Assembly (NCBI RefSeq): GCF_900141985.1
Contig: NZ_FQZK01000028.1
Coordinates: forward strand, 1-60,570
Length of the DNA: 60,570 nt
Direction of reading: 5' to 3'
Source of the DNA: Nocardiopsis flavescens
Lineage (GTDB): Bacteria > Actinomycetota > Actinomycetes > Streptosporangiales > Streptosporangiaceae
Part shown: positions 1 to 8,633 of the stretch, piece after piece
Position numbering within the stretch: position 1 is the first letter of the stretch
Layout: each line of letters starts with the position of its first letter
Notes under the pieces: model-generated
Seen by the model: the letters and a program-made list of their open reading frames with translations, nothing else
Told to the model about the DNA's origin: nothing
Databases searched by the model: none
Translations under genes and position numbers: made by a program

Positions 1-310
1 GGACCGGTGGTCCTGGGTGGTGCTCGTGGCCTACACCCAGTTGCGGTTGGCCCGAGGGCTTGTCGTCCAGGTGTGTCTGCCCTGGCACCGGCCGGTGGAG
101 CCGGTCCGGATGAGTCCGTCCCGGGTCCGTCGGGGGTTTCGGTACATCCGCGCGGACCTGCCTGGGTGTGTGGGTGCACCGAAACCCTCGGGGCCGGGTC
201 CGGGGCGCCCGGCGGGGAGTCGGAACAAGCGTCCAGCTCCCCGCTACGGGGTCCCGAAGAAGCACGAAACGAGCATTAAAGGCCGCTCCGGAGACAAGCA
301 ACCAGGTTAA
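1..310 (+). CDS. Transposase, C-terminal fragment (partial at window edge)
   Basis: The second forward frame is open from the first bases to a TAA at 308-310. It encodes about 102 residues starting DRWSWVVLVAYTQLRLAR, followed by a basic, proline- and glycine-rich tail (GPGPGRPAGSRNKRPAPRYGV). This matches what I recall of the C-terminus of a large actinobacterial putative transposase family, in which a W-x-W-LVLAAYTQLRLAR segment precedes an ARVRRGF motif; here the motif is SRVRRGF. The N-terminal catalytic part lies before the window, so I cannot tell whether the gene is intact. The stop lies only 8 bases from the stop of the convergent response regulator. I see no clear terminal inverted repeat after it. 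Confidence 0.7.
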   Translation, partial: DRWSWVVLVAYTQLRLARGLVVQVCLPWHRPVEPVRMSPSRVRRGFRYIRADLPGCVGAPKPSGPGPGRPAGSRNKRPAPRYGVPKKHETSIKGRSGDKQPG

Positions 311-318
311 ACGCCAAG

Positions 319-765
319 CTAGCCCTTGGGCAGGCGTACCACGGTGACGAAGAAGTCGTCGATCTGCCGGACGACCTTGATGAACTGGTCGAAGTCCACC
401 GGCTTGGGCACGTAGGCGTTGGCGTGCAGGCGGTAGCTGCGCAGCACGTCCTCCTCCGCCTCGGAGGTGGTGAGCACGACGACGGGGATGTGCGCCAGGT
501 CGTCGTCGTTCTTGACCTCCTGGAGGACCTCCCGCCCGTCCTTGCGGGGCAGGTTGAGGTCGAGCAGGATCAGGTGCGGCCGCGGGGCGTCGGCGTACTC
601 GCCCTCCCTGCGCAGGAAGCGCAGTGCCTCGACGCCGTCCGAGACCACGTGCAGCCGGTTGCCCAGCTTGTGTTCCTCGAACGCCTCCTTGGTCATGAGT
701 ACGTCGCCCGGGTCGTCCTCGACCAGCAGCACCTCGATCGGATGCACCAACATGACCTCGCTCAA
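319..765 (-). CDS. Single-domain response regulator (Rcp1-like)
   Basis: A stand-alone receiver domain of 148 residues without an output domain. The acidic pocket is E16-D17-D18, the phosphoacceptor Asp is D69 in LILLDLNLP, the switch Thr is in VVVLTTSE and the conserved Lys is K121 in YVPKPVD. The family accepts phosphate from a partner histidine kinase; small receivers of this type often pair with phytochrome-like or CHASE3 kinases. It directly follows the kinase gene on the same strand, the TTG start at 765 lying 3 bases after the kinase stop codon. An in-frame ATG at 753 is an alternative start. The partner is very likely the adjacent kinase; the downstream target is not visible here. Confidence 0.9.
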   Translation of the reverse strand: MSEVMLVHPIEVLLVEDDPGDVLMTKEAFEEHKLGNRLHVVSDGVEALRFLRREGEYADAPRPHLILLDLNLPRKDGREVLQEVKNDDDLAHIPVVVLTTSEAEEDVLRSYRLHANAYVPKPVDFDQFIKVVRQIDDFFVTVVRLPKG

Positions 766-768
766 GCC

Positions 769-2697
769 TCAGAACCCCTTGTCAGGGTCCGCCCCGCCGT
801 CGGGGGGAACCGTACCGCCATCGGACCCGGGCGCCGCGGAGGTCGCCCCGGAGGCCTCGCCCCCGGATGCGTCCGCCTGCCGACCGTCCCGACCCGTGGA
901 CCACCGTGCGGCCGTCGGTGCCGGTTCCGCGGGGGCGGTCTCGGCCTCCTGAACCCCGTCGTCGGAGAGCGCCTCCCGGACGGCGGGTGCGCCGTCCGCG
1001 TCCGCGGTCTCCTCCTGCCCGGGGTCGACGGGCAGAGACCAGCATATGCGCGTTCCGGTACGGGGGGTCTCCCCCTCACCGGAGGTTTCCGGTTCGTGCG
1101 AGGTGTCCAGCCAGATCCGCCCACCGTGGAATTCGACGATCTTCTTGCACATCGCCAGGCCGATGCCGGTTCCCGTGTACTTCTCCCTTGTATGCAACCT
1201 CTGGAAGATCACGAAGATGCGCTCGGCGTACTGCGGTTCGATCCCGATTCCGTTGTCCTGGCAGCAGAAGACCCACTCGTCGCCCTCGCGCTCGACGGAG
1301 ATGCGTACGCGCGGGTCCTCCTCGCCGCGGAACTTGACGGCGTTGCCCACCAGGTTGAAGAACACCTGGGTGAGCAGGGTGCGGTCGCCCTGGACGGTGG
1401 GCATCTCGTCCCACGCGACCTCGGCGCCGGTCTCCTCCAGGCGGGTGGACAGGCTGCTCAGGGCGTCGTCGAGGGCGCGCTCCAGGTCGACCGAGGCGAA
1501 GTTCTTGGTTCGGCCGACGCGGGAGAAGGCGAGCAGGTCGTTGATGAGGGTCTGCATGCGCTTGGCCCCCTCGACCGCGAAGTCGATGTAGGAGTCGGCG
1601 CGCTCGTCGAGCTGCCCCTGGTAGCGGCGCTGGAGCAGCTGGCAGAAGCTGGCGACCTTGCGCAGCGGCTCCTGGAGGTCGTGGGAGGCGACGTAGGCGA
1701 ACTGCTCCAGCTCCAGGTTGGAGCGGCGCAGCTCCTCGGCCTGGTGCTCCAGCAGGGCGGACTGCTCCTGGAGCTTGCGCCGGGCGGAGGCCACCTCGTC
1801 CAGGTCCTGGACGATGCGCTCGCGCATGGCGTCGACGTCCCGTCCCAGGCGGACGATCTCGGGCGGCCCGTGCAGGGAGATGCGGTGCGCGTAGTAGCCC
1901 TCCGACACCTGGCGCATGTGCCCGGCCAGCTCGTCCAGGGGGCGCAGCACCCACTGCTGGAGCATCACCCACAGGAACACCGACAGGAACACCACGACCA
2001 GGCCGACCAGCACCAGCAGGGCGACGACCTGCTGGGTCGCCAGGGTGAGGCCGCTGCGGGCCTCCTCGATCTCGTTCTGGAGGTTCTGGACCGCGGCCTC
2101 GCTGGCGCGGGTGAGCTCCAGGTACAGGACCCGGCCGCGGCGCAGGTCGTCCTGGCCGGGCTCCTGCCCGTTGCCGACCTGCTCCAGGGTGGGCTCGGCG
2201 AACTCCTCGGTCCAGATCTCCCCGGCCCGCAGCAGGGCGTCGATGTTCGCCGCCAGGGCGGGGTCCTCCTCCCGGCGGCCGTCGGCCAGCTCGCGCAGCA
2301 GCGCCCGCTCCTCGGTGATCTTGAGGCGGGCGTCGATGTAGGGCTGGAGGAACTCGCGCTCCTCGGTGAGGATGTAGCCGCGCAGCGCGTGGTCCTGGGT
2401 CAGGTAGGCGGAGCGGGTCTGCTCCACGGAGCCGACCGCGGGGGTGAGCTCGTCGACCTGGAGCGCCAGGGAGTCGCGGGCGCTGAAGGCGGCCAGGGTG
2501 ATGATGGAGACGGCGACCACGAGGACGACGGCGACCACGGTCAGCAGGCTGGTCACCCGGCGGCGCAGGCTCCACGACTCGTGCGGCACGGCCGGGCGGC
2601 CCCGGTCGCCGTTGACGAAGTGGACACCGCCGACGGAGGGCGTCGGGGGCGCGTCGGCGCCCGGAGGCGCCCCGGCTCCATCGGTGTCGGTCGCCAT
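769..2697 (-). CDS. CHASE3-domain sensor histidine kinase
   Basis: Membrane histidine kinase of 642 residues. In order it has: a cytoplasmic N-tail; a transmembrane helix near residues 46-70; an extracytoplasmic CHASE3-like helical region to about 218; a second transmembrane helix near 220-243; a HAMP linker; a coiled coil; a HisKA box with the phospho-His in VASHDLQEPLRKV; and a HATPase domain with N (FFNLVGNAVKF), G1 (DNGIGI) and G2 (GTGIGLAMCKKI) boxes. The SHDLQEPLR form is typical of Cph1-type kinases that use small receivers as partners. The ATG at 2697 has a GGGGAGGGGA ribosome site. It lies between the PP2C-receiver gene (23 bases upstream) and the response regulator, so the three genes look co-transcribed. 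The signal sensed is unknown. Confidence 0.92.
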   Translation of the reverse strand: MATDTDGAGAPPGADAPPTPSVGGVHFVNGDRGRPAVPHESWSLRRRVTSLLTVVAVVLVVAVSIITLAAFSARDSLALQVDELTPAVGSVEQTRSAYLTQDHALRGYILTEEREFLQPYIDARLKITEERALLRELADGRREEDPALAANIDALLRAGEIWTEEFAEPTLEQVGNGQEPGQDDLRRGRVLYLELTRASEAAVQNLQNEIEEARSGLTLATQQVVALLVLVGLVVVFLSVFLWVMLQQWVLRPLDELAGHMRQVSEGYYAHRISLHGPPEIVRLGRDVDAMRERIVQDLDEVASARRKLQEQSALLEHQAEELRRSNLELEQFAYVASHDLQEPLRKVASFCQLLQRRYQGQLDERADSYIDFAVEGAKRMQTLINDLLAFSRVGRTKNFASVDLERALDDALSSLSTRLEETGAEVAWDEMPTVQGDRTLLTQVFFNLVGNAVKFRGEEDPRVRISVEREGDEWVFCCQDNGIGIEPQYAERIFVIFQRLHTREKYTGTGIGLAMCKKIVEFHGGRIWLDTSHEPETSGEGETPRTGTRICWSLPVDPGQEETADADGAPAVREALSDDGVQEAETAPAEPAPTAARWSTGRDGRQADASGGEASGATSAAPGSDGGTVPPDGGADPDKGF

Positions 2698-2720
2698 GGC
2701 CGTCCCCTCCCCGGGAGGGG

Positions 2721-4034
2721 TCACTCCCGTTGTCCGTTCTCCCCGTGGTCGTCGTCGTGGCTGATGAGGAGCATCGCCACGTCGTCCTGGAGCGGTCCCC
2801 CGTTGCTGCGCTCGGCCTCGTCCACGACGTGTTCGGCCAGCCGGGCCAGGGAGACGCCCTGTTCCAGGATGCCGGTGACGAGCCGGCGCAGGCCCGCGAC
2901 CTCCAGGCGCGCGGGCGGTTCCCCGTCGTAGGCGTCCACGAGTCCGTCCGTGTACATCAGCAGGCTGGAGCCGCGCGGCAGGAGGACCCCGTCGACGTCG
3001 GAGTCCTCCACCGGGAAGACGCCGAGCGGGGGCTGGGGGGTGACCGGGGTCTCCTCCACGGAGGTGCCCCGGACGATCATGGGCGGCGGGTGCCCCAGCA
3101 CGCGCAGCCGGACCCGGTCCTCGCCGGTGTCCATGCTGGCCATGCACAGGGTCGCGTACATCTCCTCCTGGGCCCGCTCGCTGACGAGGATGGCCTCCAG
3201 GTTGGGCAGCACCGTGGACTCGGCGACCCCGGCCATGATGAGCGTGCGCCAGGCGATGCGCAGGCTGACCCCCAGCGCGGCCTCGTCGGGGCCGTGGCCG
3301 CTGACGTCGCCGATGATGATGTGCGTGGTGCCGTCCTTCTCGACCGCGTCGTAGAAGTCGCCGCCGACGATCGCGCGCTTGCGGCCGGGCCGGTAGTAGG
3401 CGCGGTGGCTGAGCGGCGAGCGCTGGAGCAGCACCTGGGGCAGCAGGCCGCGTTCCAGGCGCATGTTCTCGCGGGCGCGCAGGCGGGCCTCGCGGAGCTG
3501 GTGGGCGTTCTCGTCGGCGCGGCGGCGCTCCAGGGAGTAGCGCAGGCTGCGGCCCAGCAGGGAGCCGTCGACCTGGCCCTTGACGAGGTAGTCCTGGGCC
3601 CCGGCCGCGACCGCGGCGACCCCCTCGTGCTCGTCGTCCAGCCCGGTGAAGACGACGACGGCGGCGGCGGGCGCGCTCTGCAGTACTTCGCGGAGCAGGT
3701 CGAGGCCGTGCCCGTCGGGCAGGTTGAGGTCGAGCAGGACGCAGCCGCGGAAGCCCTTGAGGTGGTCGCGGGCCTCCTGCAGGGTGGCGACCCAGGTGAT
3801 GCGGGTGGTCAGCGCCGTCTCGGCGAGCAGTTCCTCGGCGAGGAAGGCGTCACCCGGGTCGTCTTCGATCAGCAGGACGTCAACCGATTCGACGGCAGCC
3901 TCCACCCGTTCGTTCAGGACGGCGTCGCCCAGGGCGGCACGGCCGTCGGCGGACGCACCGTCGGCGGGGTCGGCGTGCGCCGTCCCCGCACCGATCACCT
4001 TGGCGGGATCGTGCCCTGTTCTCCTGGTATCCAC
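2721..4034 (-). CDS. Receiver-PP2C (SpoIIE/RsbU-type) phosphatase
   Basis: 437-residue protein. The receiver domain is at about 48-170 (LLIEDDPGDAF, phospho-Asp in CVLLDLNLPDG). A short coiled linker leads to a PP2C/SpoIIE domain from about 220 to the end with metal-binding motifs GGDFYDAV, GDVSGHGPDEAAL and YTDGLVDAYDG. Proteins of this layout dephosphorylate anti-anti-sigma factors in partner-switching control of stress sigma factors; the substrate here is inferred only. It is first of the three-gene minus-strand set with the kinase and response regulator. The predicted start is a GTG preceded by a weak GAAGGCG site; an internal GTG is possible. The first 45 residues are low-complexity and unconserved-looking. 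Confidence 0.9.
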   Translation of the reverse strand: MDTRRTGHDPAKVIGAGTAHADPADGASADGRAALGDAVLNERVEAAVESVDVLLIEDDPGDAFLAEELLAETALTTRITWVATLQEARDHLKGFRGCVLLDLNLPDGHGLDLLREVLQSAPAAAVVVFTGLDDEHEGVAAVAAGAQDYLVKGQVDGSLLGRSLRYSLERRRADENAHQLREARLRARENMRLERGLLPQVLLQRSPLSHRAYYRPGRKRAIVGGDFYDAVEKDGTTHIIIGDVSGHGPDEAALGVSLRIAWRTLIMAGVAESTVLPNLEAILVSERAQEEMYATLCMASMDTGEDRVRLRVLGHPPPMIVRGTSVEETPVTPQPPLGVFPVEDSDVDGVLLPRGSSLLMYTDGLVDAYDGEPPARLEVAGLRRLVTGILEQGVSLARLAEHVVDEAERSNGGPLQDDVAMLLISHDDDHGENGQRE

Positions 4035-4392
4035 TCATCGCCTTCGGTCTGACGGTCCGCGGGCGCTCGCCATCGCACCGCGTGGGCCCGGGGCGGTCAC
4101 CCCGGGGCGGTTTCGGACCGCATGGCTCCCCAAAAGATAAACGCCCCGGGGACCTGTTGACCAGCAGGCGGGGGAGAGACACATCCGACGACCCCCCGGG
4201 GAACCGGTTCGCCGTAGGGCGGCGGAGCGCCGCAACCCGCGTCGGCAAGGGGGTTGCGCGGGTACCTCCGGGGACGGGGCACCGGATGCGCACGGGGGCG
4301 TGCGCGCACGGTCGCGACCCCTCGAATGTGAGGCCGGTCACACGACAGGCGATGCCGCCCGGGTTTTTTGCGACAGGTTGTCGTATCCTTCT

Positions 4393-4411
4393 TGAAGGAA
4401 GGGTCACCTAA
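4393..4411 (+). promoter_or_regulatory. Candidate DmdR/IdeR iron box
   Basis: The 19 bases fit the actinobacterial iron-box consensus as I recall it (TTAGGTTAGGCTCACCTAA) at 14 positions. The right half, AGGGTCACCTAA, is nearly perfect. It lies about 50 bases before the heme oxygenase start, where a DtxR/IdeR-type repressor site is expected, because heme oxygenases of actinobacteria are often iron-repressed. It is a sequence match only. The rest of the 425-base gap (4035-4459) shows no gene; it holds this box, the palindrome after it and presumably divergent promoters. Confidence 0.5.
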
Positions 4412-4426
4412 ATGACATGATGTCAT
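4412..4426. promoter_or_regulatory. 15-bp palindrome before heme oxygenase
   Basis: ATGACAT-G-ATGTCAT is a perfect inverted repeat with a one-base centre, starting on the base after the iron box. It ends 33 bases before the heme oxygenase ATG, so it probably lies near the transcript start or in the leader. It could be an operator for the TetR regulator encoded downstream or for another dimeric regulator. The pairing is visible; the regulator is inferred. Confidence 0.5.
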
Positions 4427-4459
4427 CAAAGGTACGACCACGGAAGACGGAGAACGCGG

Positions 4460-5137
4460 ATGAGCGTCACGGCCGAAGCCCCCACCACGGCCCCCGGCCC
4501 GGAGCTGTTCTCCGAGCGCCTCAAGGCGGCCACCTGGAGCGACCACCAGGCCGCCGAGGACCACGGGTTCACCCGGGCCCTCATGGACGGCACCCTCCCC
4601 CTGTCCGGGTACACCGCCATGGTCGCCCAGCACTACTTCGCCTACGTCGCGCTGGAGGAGGTCGGCCGCGCACTGGCCGGCGACCGCCTCGCCGGCCGGT
4701 TCCACTACCCCGAGCTGGAGCGGGTGCCCGCCCTGGTGCGGGACCTGGAGCACCTGCTCGGCACCGACTGGCGCGAGCGCGTCGAGCCGACCCCCGCCAC
4801 CCGCACCTACGTCGCGCGCATCGAGCAGATGGCCGACCGCCCCGAGGGCTTCATCGCCCACCACTACACCCGGTACATGGGCGACGTCTCCGGCGGCCAG
4901 TTCATCCGCCGCACCGCCGCCAAGGCCTACGGGCTCACCGACGATGCCGGGGTGTCCTTCTACGTCTTCGACACCCTGGGCAGCCTGCCCCGGTTCCGCA
5001 CCGGATACCGCGAGCGCCTGGACTCCCTGGAGATGGGCGCGGCCACCGCGGACCGGCTCATCGCCGAGACCCGCCTGGCCTACCAGCTCAACACGGAGGT
5101 GTTCGCCGACCTGGGCCGGCTCCACACCTCCCCCTGA
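4460..5137 (+). CDS. Biliverdin-producing heme oxygenase
   Basis: 225-residue soluble protein of the HO-1/HmuO family, which cleaves heme with O2 and electrons to biliverdin, CO and Fe2+. The proximal heme ligand is H29 in WSDHQAAEDHG. The distal helix has the flexible glycine motif YMGDVSGGQ, and the length equals bacterial HmuO. The ATG is preceded by GGAGAACGCGG, a moderate ribosome site. An iron box and a palindrome lie upstream, suggesting iron-controlled expression for iron recovery from heme. A TetR gene follows in the same direction after two hairpins. No heme transporter genes are nearby, so the heme source is unclear; turnover of cellular heme is also possible. Confidence 0.93.
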   Translation: MSVTAEAPTTAPGPELFSERLKAATWSDHQAAEDHGFTRALMDGTLPLSGYTAMVAQHYFAYVALEEVGRALAGDRLAGRFHYPELERVPALVRDLEHLLGTDWRERVEPTPATRTYVARIEQMADRPEGFIAHHYTRYMGDVSGGQFIRRTAAKAYGLTDDAGVSFYVFDTLGSLPRFRTGYRERLDSLEMGAATADRLIAETRLAYQLNTEVFADLGRLHTSP

Positions 5138-5214
5138 CACCGGGTGACCGGGTGTGGACACCCGGTGCCACCTGGGCGGGAACCGCGGAGGCGGCCGGAC
5201 CGTGCGGTCCGGCC
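5138..5214 (+). terminator. Two hairpins after heme oxygenase
   Basis: Two inverted repeats lie between heme oxygenase and the TetR gene. CACCGGGTG pairs with CACCCGGTG (5138-5146 with 5159-5167). GGCCGGACC pairs with GGTCCGGCC around a GTGC loop (5193-5214). The second is compact with a perfect 9-bp stem and looks like a GC-rich terminator without a long T-run. Confidence 0.55.
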
Positions 5215-5238
5215 CCTTCGGCGTGCCACCATAGGGGA

Positions 5239-5898
5239 ATGCCCAAGATCACAGCGCCCACCATCGCCGCGCACCGTGCCCGCACACGGGAGCGCATCAT
5301 GGAGGCCGTGGACGGGCTCATCCGCTCGCAGGGGATCGACCGGGTCTCCATGACCGACGTCGCCAACGCGGCCGGCATCACGCGCACCGCGCTCTACAAC
5401 TACTTCCCGGACAAGCCCACGCTGCTGCTGGCGTTCACCGAGGAGGTGAACAACCGCTTCGTGGAGGACTACCGGCGCGAGCTGCCCTCGGGGGTCTCCG
5501 CCGCCCGGCGGCTGTCGGCCTTCGTGCGCCTGCAGCTCGAAGGCATCGTGGCGCACCCGCACCCGCCCGCCGCCGAACTCGGCGCCAGCCTGGGGCCGCA
5601 GGCCTACCAGGCGCTGGCCGCCCACGTGGCCCCGATGCAGAGCCTGCTCACGGAGATCCTGGACGAGGGCATCGCCGACGGCGAGTTCGACGCGATGCCC
5701 GCCGAGGCGGTCGCCCGGCTGACCCTGTCGATGGTCGGCTCCCAGCGCATCCCGCTGGTGAGCGGGGAGATCGACCCGGAGGAGACCCACGCCCTGGTCA
5801 CCCGGTTCGTGCTGCGCGCCCTCGGTGTCGAGACCGAAACCGTGGACACCATCGTCCCCAACCGGAACAAGAAGAAGACGCTCGGCGACGATGCATGA
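5239..5898 (+). CDS. TetR family transcriptional regulator
   Basis: 219 residues. The N-terminal HTH covers about 15-65, with the recognition region in MTDVANAAGITRTALYNYF followed by PDKPTLLLAF, a classical TetR signature. The rest is the helical ligand-binding and dimer domain (TetR_C type), ending in a lysine-rich tail. The ATG directly follows an AGGGGA stretch, only one base before the start. This could be a poor ribosome site, or the transcript may be leaderless with a -10 near CATAGG. Target unknown; heme oxygenase and its promoter palindrome are the nearest candidates. Confidence 0.9.
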   Translation: MPKITAPTIAAHRARTRERIMEAVDGLIRSQGIDRVSMTDVANAAGITRTALYNYFPDKPTLLLAFTEEVNNRFVEDYRRELPSGVSAARRLSAFVRLQLEGIVAHPHPPAAELGASLGPQAYQALAAHVAPMQSLLTEILDEGIADGEFDAMPAEAVARLTLSMVGSQRIPLVSGEIDPEETHALVTRFVLRALGVETETVDTIVPNRNKKKTLGDDA

Positions 5899-6029
5899 GC
5901 GCCGCGTGATAACGGGCAGCCCGTAACGGGCGTCCGCGCAGCGATCGGACGGTACCGAGTCGAGAACCGCACCCCGGATCCGGTAGGAATCAATGCCCCG
6001 GACCCGAGTCGGGAAGGTGCTCCACCGTC

Positions 6030-6284
6030 GTGTCGCTCGTACTGCTGGCGATCGGCGCCGTGCCGGTGCTGGTCGCGATGTTCAACAAAGTGCCCCGCTA
6101 CGTCCCGCCGCGCCCCGGGCGCGTCTCCCCCAGGGGCGGCGGTACCGCAACCCGGACGGCCCCCGCGCCCCCGGGGCTGCGCCTGGCCTCCGCCCACCTC
6201 ACCGAGCAGGGCCGCGCCCTGCTCACCACCCTGGGCGGCAGCGCGATGATCATCGCGTTCTTCCTCGCCCTGTCCGGCTACTGA
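6030..6284 (+). CDS. Small two-helix membrane protein, function unknown
   Basis: 84 residues from a GTG preceded by GGGAAGGTG about ten bases upstream. A hydrophobic N-terminal segment (about 2-18) and a hydrophobic C-terminal segment (about 65-82, GGSAMIIAFFLALSGY) flank a basic, proline- and glycine-rich middle. I recognise no family. Codon third-position bias fits a real gene and it stands alone. The 290 bases after it (6285-6574) show GC-rich sequence with no gene or clear site. Confidence 0.55.
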   Translation: MSLVLLAIGAVPVLVAMFNKVPRYVPPRPGRVSPRGGGTATRTAPAPPGLRLASAHLTEQGRALLTTLGGSAMIIAFFLALSGY

Positions 6285-6574
6285 CCGGATGCCCCGCGGC
6301 CACCGGGGCGCGGGGCACCGGTCTTCGGACACCCTTCCGCGCCTCCCGGGCCGCGGAGCCCCGGACGCCGCCGTTCGGCGGTGGCGGCCGGTCGGGAAGC
6401 ACGCGGCGGCACGGCCCAGCGGCCCCCGCCGTCCGCGGCGCGTCGGCCCACGGGTGCGGAACGGGCGCGGGCACGAGGCACCGGAACCCTCCGGCGGTCG
6501 GCGCGGAGCCCGCACCGGGGCCGAAGACCCCTCTCCCGTGCGCCGGGCGGGGCGGGTGCCACCGGCCGGTGCGC

Positions 6575-7483
6575 CTAGCGGCGCAGGCGGCGGCCCAGGT
6601 CGGCCAGCAGCCCGCCGGCCGCCAGCCCCCCGGCCACGGCGGCGGCCGTCGCGATCCTGCGGCGGGTCCGGTCGTCCCGGTGCGCGGCCATCTCGGCGAT
6701 CGCCCGGTCGGTGGGCCCGAACGCCCCGCCGCACAGCAGCGGGTCCAGCTCCAGGGGGCGCCAGCGCACGTCCGGCCACGGGCGCGGGGCGAACAGGTCC
6801 GACGGCGTCGAGGTGCGCGGCTTCCAGCGCACGCCCCGCGCGGGCGCGCCGGAGGGCACCGGGACCCGGCCGCGCACCGGTGCCGCGGCCGGCTCGGGCT
6901 CCGCGCCCTGGTAACGCAGCTCCCCCGGGGCGTTGGCGATCAGCTCCACCAGCAGCCGCGCACAGGCGCGGGCGTCGCCCAGGGCGGTGTGCTGCCCGGT
7001 CGGCCACGTCCCGCTCAGCGCGTACGACGCCTTGGGCAGGGAGTAGCGGTCCAGCCCGACCTGCGCGCGCAGGGCGCGCAGCGTGCACAGCCCGGGCGCC
7101 CCCCCGGGCAGGCCGACGGGGATCAGCTCCGAGGCCAGGAAGCGCTGTTCGAAGTCGAGGTTGTGGCCCACCACCACGGCCCCCGACAGCAGGCGGGCCA
7201 GCTCGGGCACCACCTCCTCGGCGGTCGGGGCGCCGATGACGTCGCCGTCACCGATCCCGTGGAACTCGCGGCCGGCCACGTCGGTACGCGGGTCGACCAG
7301 GGTGGTGAACTCCTCCAGCAGGGTGCCGTCGCCGCGCAGCCGCACCACCGCGATCTCCACGATGCGGGCACCCGAGCGCGGGTCCAGTCCGGTGGTCTCG
7401 GTGTCGAGCACCGCGTACTCCAGGTCCGCCGCACGGACACCGCCCCTGCGCCGGGTCAGCGTCCCCATCCGCAGCGTTCCCAT
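6575..7483 (-). CDS. 3'-5' exonuclease, DnaQ/DEDDh family
   Basis: 302 residues if started at the ATG at 7483, which has a good GAGGGGACGGGA site; the frame stays open to 7588. The exonuclease domain occupies about 18-185 with Exo I YAVLDTETTGLD, Exo II VVGHNLDFEQRFL and Exo III HTALGDARACARLL, so all DEDDh acidic residues and the His are present. The C-terminal third is variable and ends in a hydrophobic, glycine-alanine-rich stretch (AAAVAGGLAAGGLLADL) that could associate with the membrane. The domain is like the polymerase III epsilon exonuclease, but the gene stands alone, so a repair or RNA/DNA trimming role is as likely as proofreading. Confidence 0.88.
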   Translation of the reverse strand: MGTLRMGTLTRRRGGVRAADLEYAVLDTETTGLDPRSGARIVEIAVVRLRGDGTLLEEFTTLVDPRTDVAGREFHGIGDGDVIGAPTAEEVVPELARLLSGAVVVGHNLDFEQRFLASELIPVGLPGGAPGLCTLRALRAQVGLDRYSLPKASYALSGTWPTGQHTALGDARACARLLVELIANAPGELRYQGAEPEPAAAPVRGRVPVPSGAPARGVRWKPRTSTPSDLFAPRPWPDVRWRPLELDPLLCGGAFGPTDRAIAEMAAHRDDRTRRRIATAAAVAGGLAAGGLLADLGRRLRR

Positions 7484-7659
7484 TCCCGTCCCCTCGTCGA
7501 TGACCGCCGGTTCCACCGCCACGACCCTACTCCCCGGCACTGACGCCCCCGCCCGCGGTACTCCCGCGGAATCGGAAGAAAGAGTCACGGGGTAACGTTC
7601 TGACGCATGTCAGCCCATCGGCCGACACTCCACGCCCCCTCGACGCTGAGGAGACCCGT

Positions 7660-8622
7660 ATGTCCCGACCGCCCCTGCCCGAGTACGTGCCGCTCGCCGA
7701 GGTGACGCGTTCCGGGATGCGCGAGAGCGTGCACTACGGAGCGGTCGTCGGGCTGGCCGCCGACGGGCGCATCGCCCACGCGCGCGGCCCGGTCCACCAG
7801 CCGATGTTCCCGCGCTCCTCCGCCAAGCCCCTGCAGGCCGTGGCGATGCTGCGCGCCGGCGCACCGCTGTCCGGTCCCTCCCTGGCGATCGCCGCCGGCA
7901 GCCACGGCGGCGAGCCGATCCACGAGGAGCGGGCCCGGCTCGTCCTCTCCGCGTCCGGGCTCACCCCCGACGCGCTGCGCTGCCCGCCCGACATCCCCGG
8001 CGGGTCGGCGGCCCGGCGGGAGTTCGTCCGCTCCGGGCGCGAGCCCGAGCGGCTCCTCATGAACTGCTCGGGCAAGCACGCCGGCATGCTCGCCGCCTGC
8101 GTCGCCCGCGGGTGGAGCACCGGGGACTACCTCGACCCGGGGCACCCGTTCCAGGTCCTCGTCCGCGAGACCACCGAGGACCTGTGCGGCGAACCGGTCG
8201 CCCACACCGCCGTCGACGGCTGCGGCGCCCCCCAGCTGGCCGTGTCCCTGGCGGGCCTGGCCCGCGGCCTGTGGCGGATGCGCACCGCGCCCGAGGGGTC
8301 GCCCGAGCGCGCGGTGCTGGCGGCCATGAGCGCCCACCCCGAGTACGTGTCCGGCACCGGCCGGGTGGACACCGACCTCATGACCCGCATGCCGGGCCTG
8401 GTGTCCAAGATCGGCGCCGACGGGGTGCTGGTCCTGTCCGCGCCCTCCGGGGAGGCCGTCGCCGTCAAGATCAGCGACGGGGACGCCGCCGAGCGGGCGC
8501 GTACGCTGGTCGCGCTCGACGCCCTGCGCGCCCTGGGCGTGGACGTGTCCCCCGTCGGGGACCGGCTGCGGGTGGACGTCTACGGCGGCGGGGCACCGGT
8601 CGGCGAGGTCCGGCCGCTCTGA
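7660..8622 (+). CDS. Asparaginase (type II, AnsA/Rhizobium-like family)
   Basis: 320 residues of the Asparaginase_II family (Pfam PF06089), unrelated to E. coli AnsA/B. Recognisable pieces are the N-terminal LAEVTRSGMRESVHYG, FPRSSAKPLQAVAM, AIAAGSHGGEPIH and LLMNCSGKHAGML. The family hydrolyses asparagine to aspartate and ammonia; the Ser-Lys pairs in SSAK and SGKHAG correspond to its active-site region. The ATG follows GAGGAGACCCGT. The FAD reductase gene begins 11 bases downstream, so the two may be co-transcribed although their functions do not obviously link. Confidence 0.9.
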   Translation: MSRPPLPEYVPLAEVTRSGMRESVHYGAVVGLAADGRIAHARGPVHQPMFPRSSAKPLQAVAMLRAGAPLSGPSLAIAAGSHGGEPIHEERARLVLSASGLTPDALRCPPDIPGGSAARREFVRSGREPERLLMNCSGKHAGMLAACVARGWSTGDYLDPGHPFQVLVRETTEDLCGEPVAHTAVDGCGAPQLAVSLAGLARGLWRMRTAPEGSPERAVLAAMSAHPEYVSGTGRVDTDLMTRMPGLVSKIGADGVLVLSAPSGEAVAVKISDGDAAERARTLVALDALRALGVDVSPVGDRLRVDVYGGGAPVGEVRPL

Positions 8623-8633
8623 ACGGAGGCACA

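Noticed and set aside
1..318. Intact insertion sequence at the left edge
   Set aside because: Only the C-terminal end of the transposase is inside the window and no terminal inverted repeat can be defined.
424..2931. 835-codon plus-strand frame opposite the response regulator and kinase
   Set aside because: It is the antisense of well-supported genes on the minus strand; Val/Leu/Asp/Gly-rich composition is typical of antisense frames in high-GC DNA.
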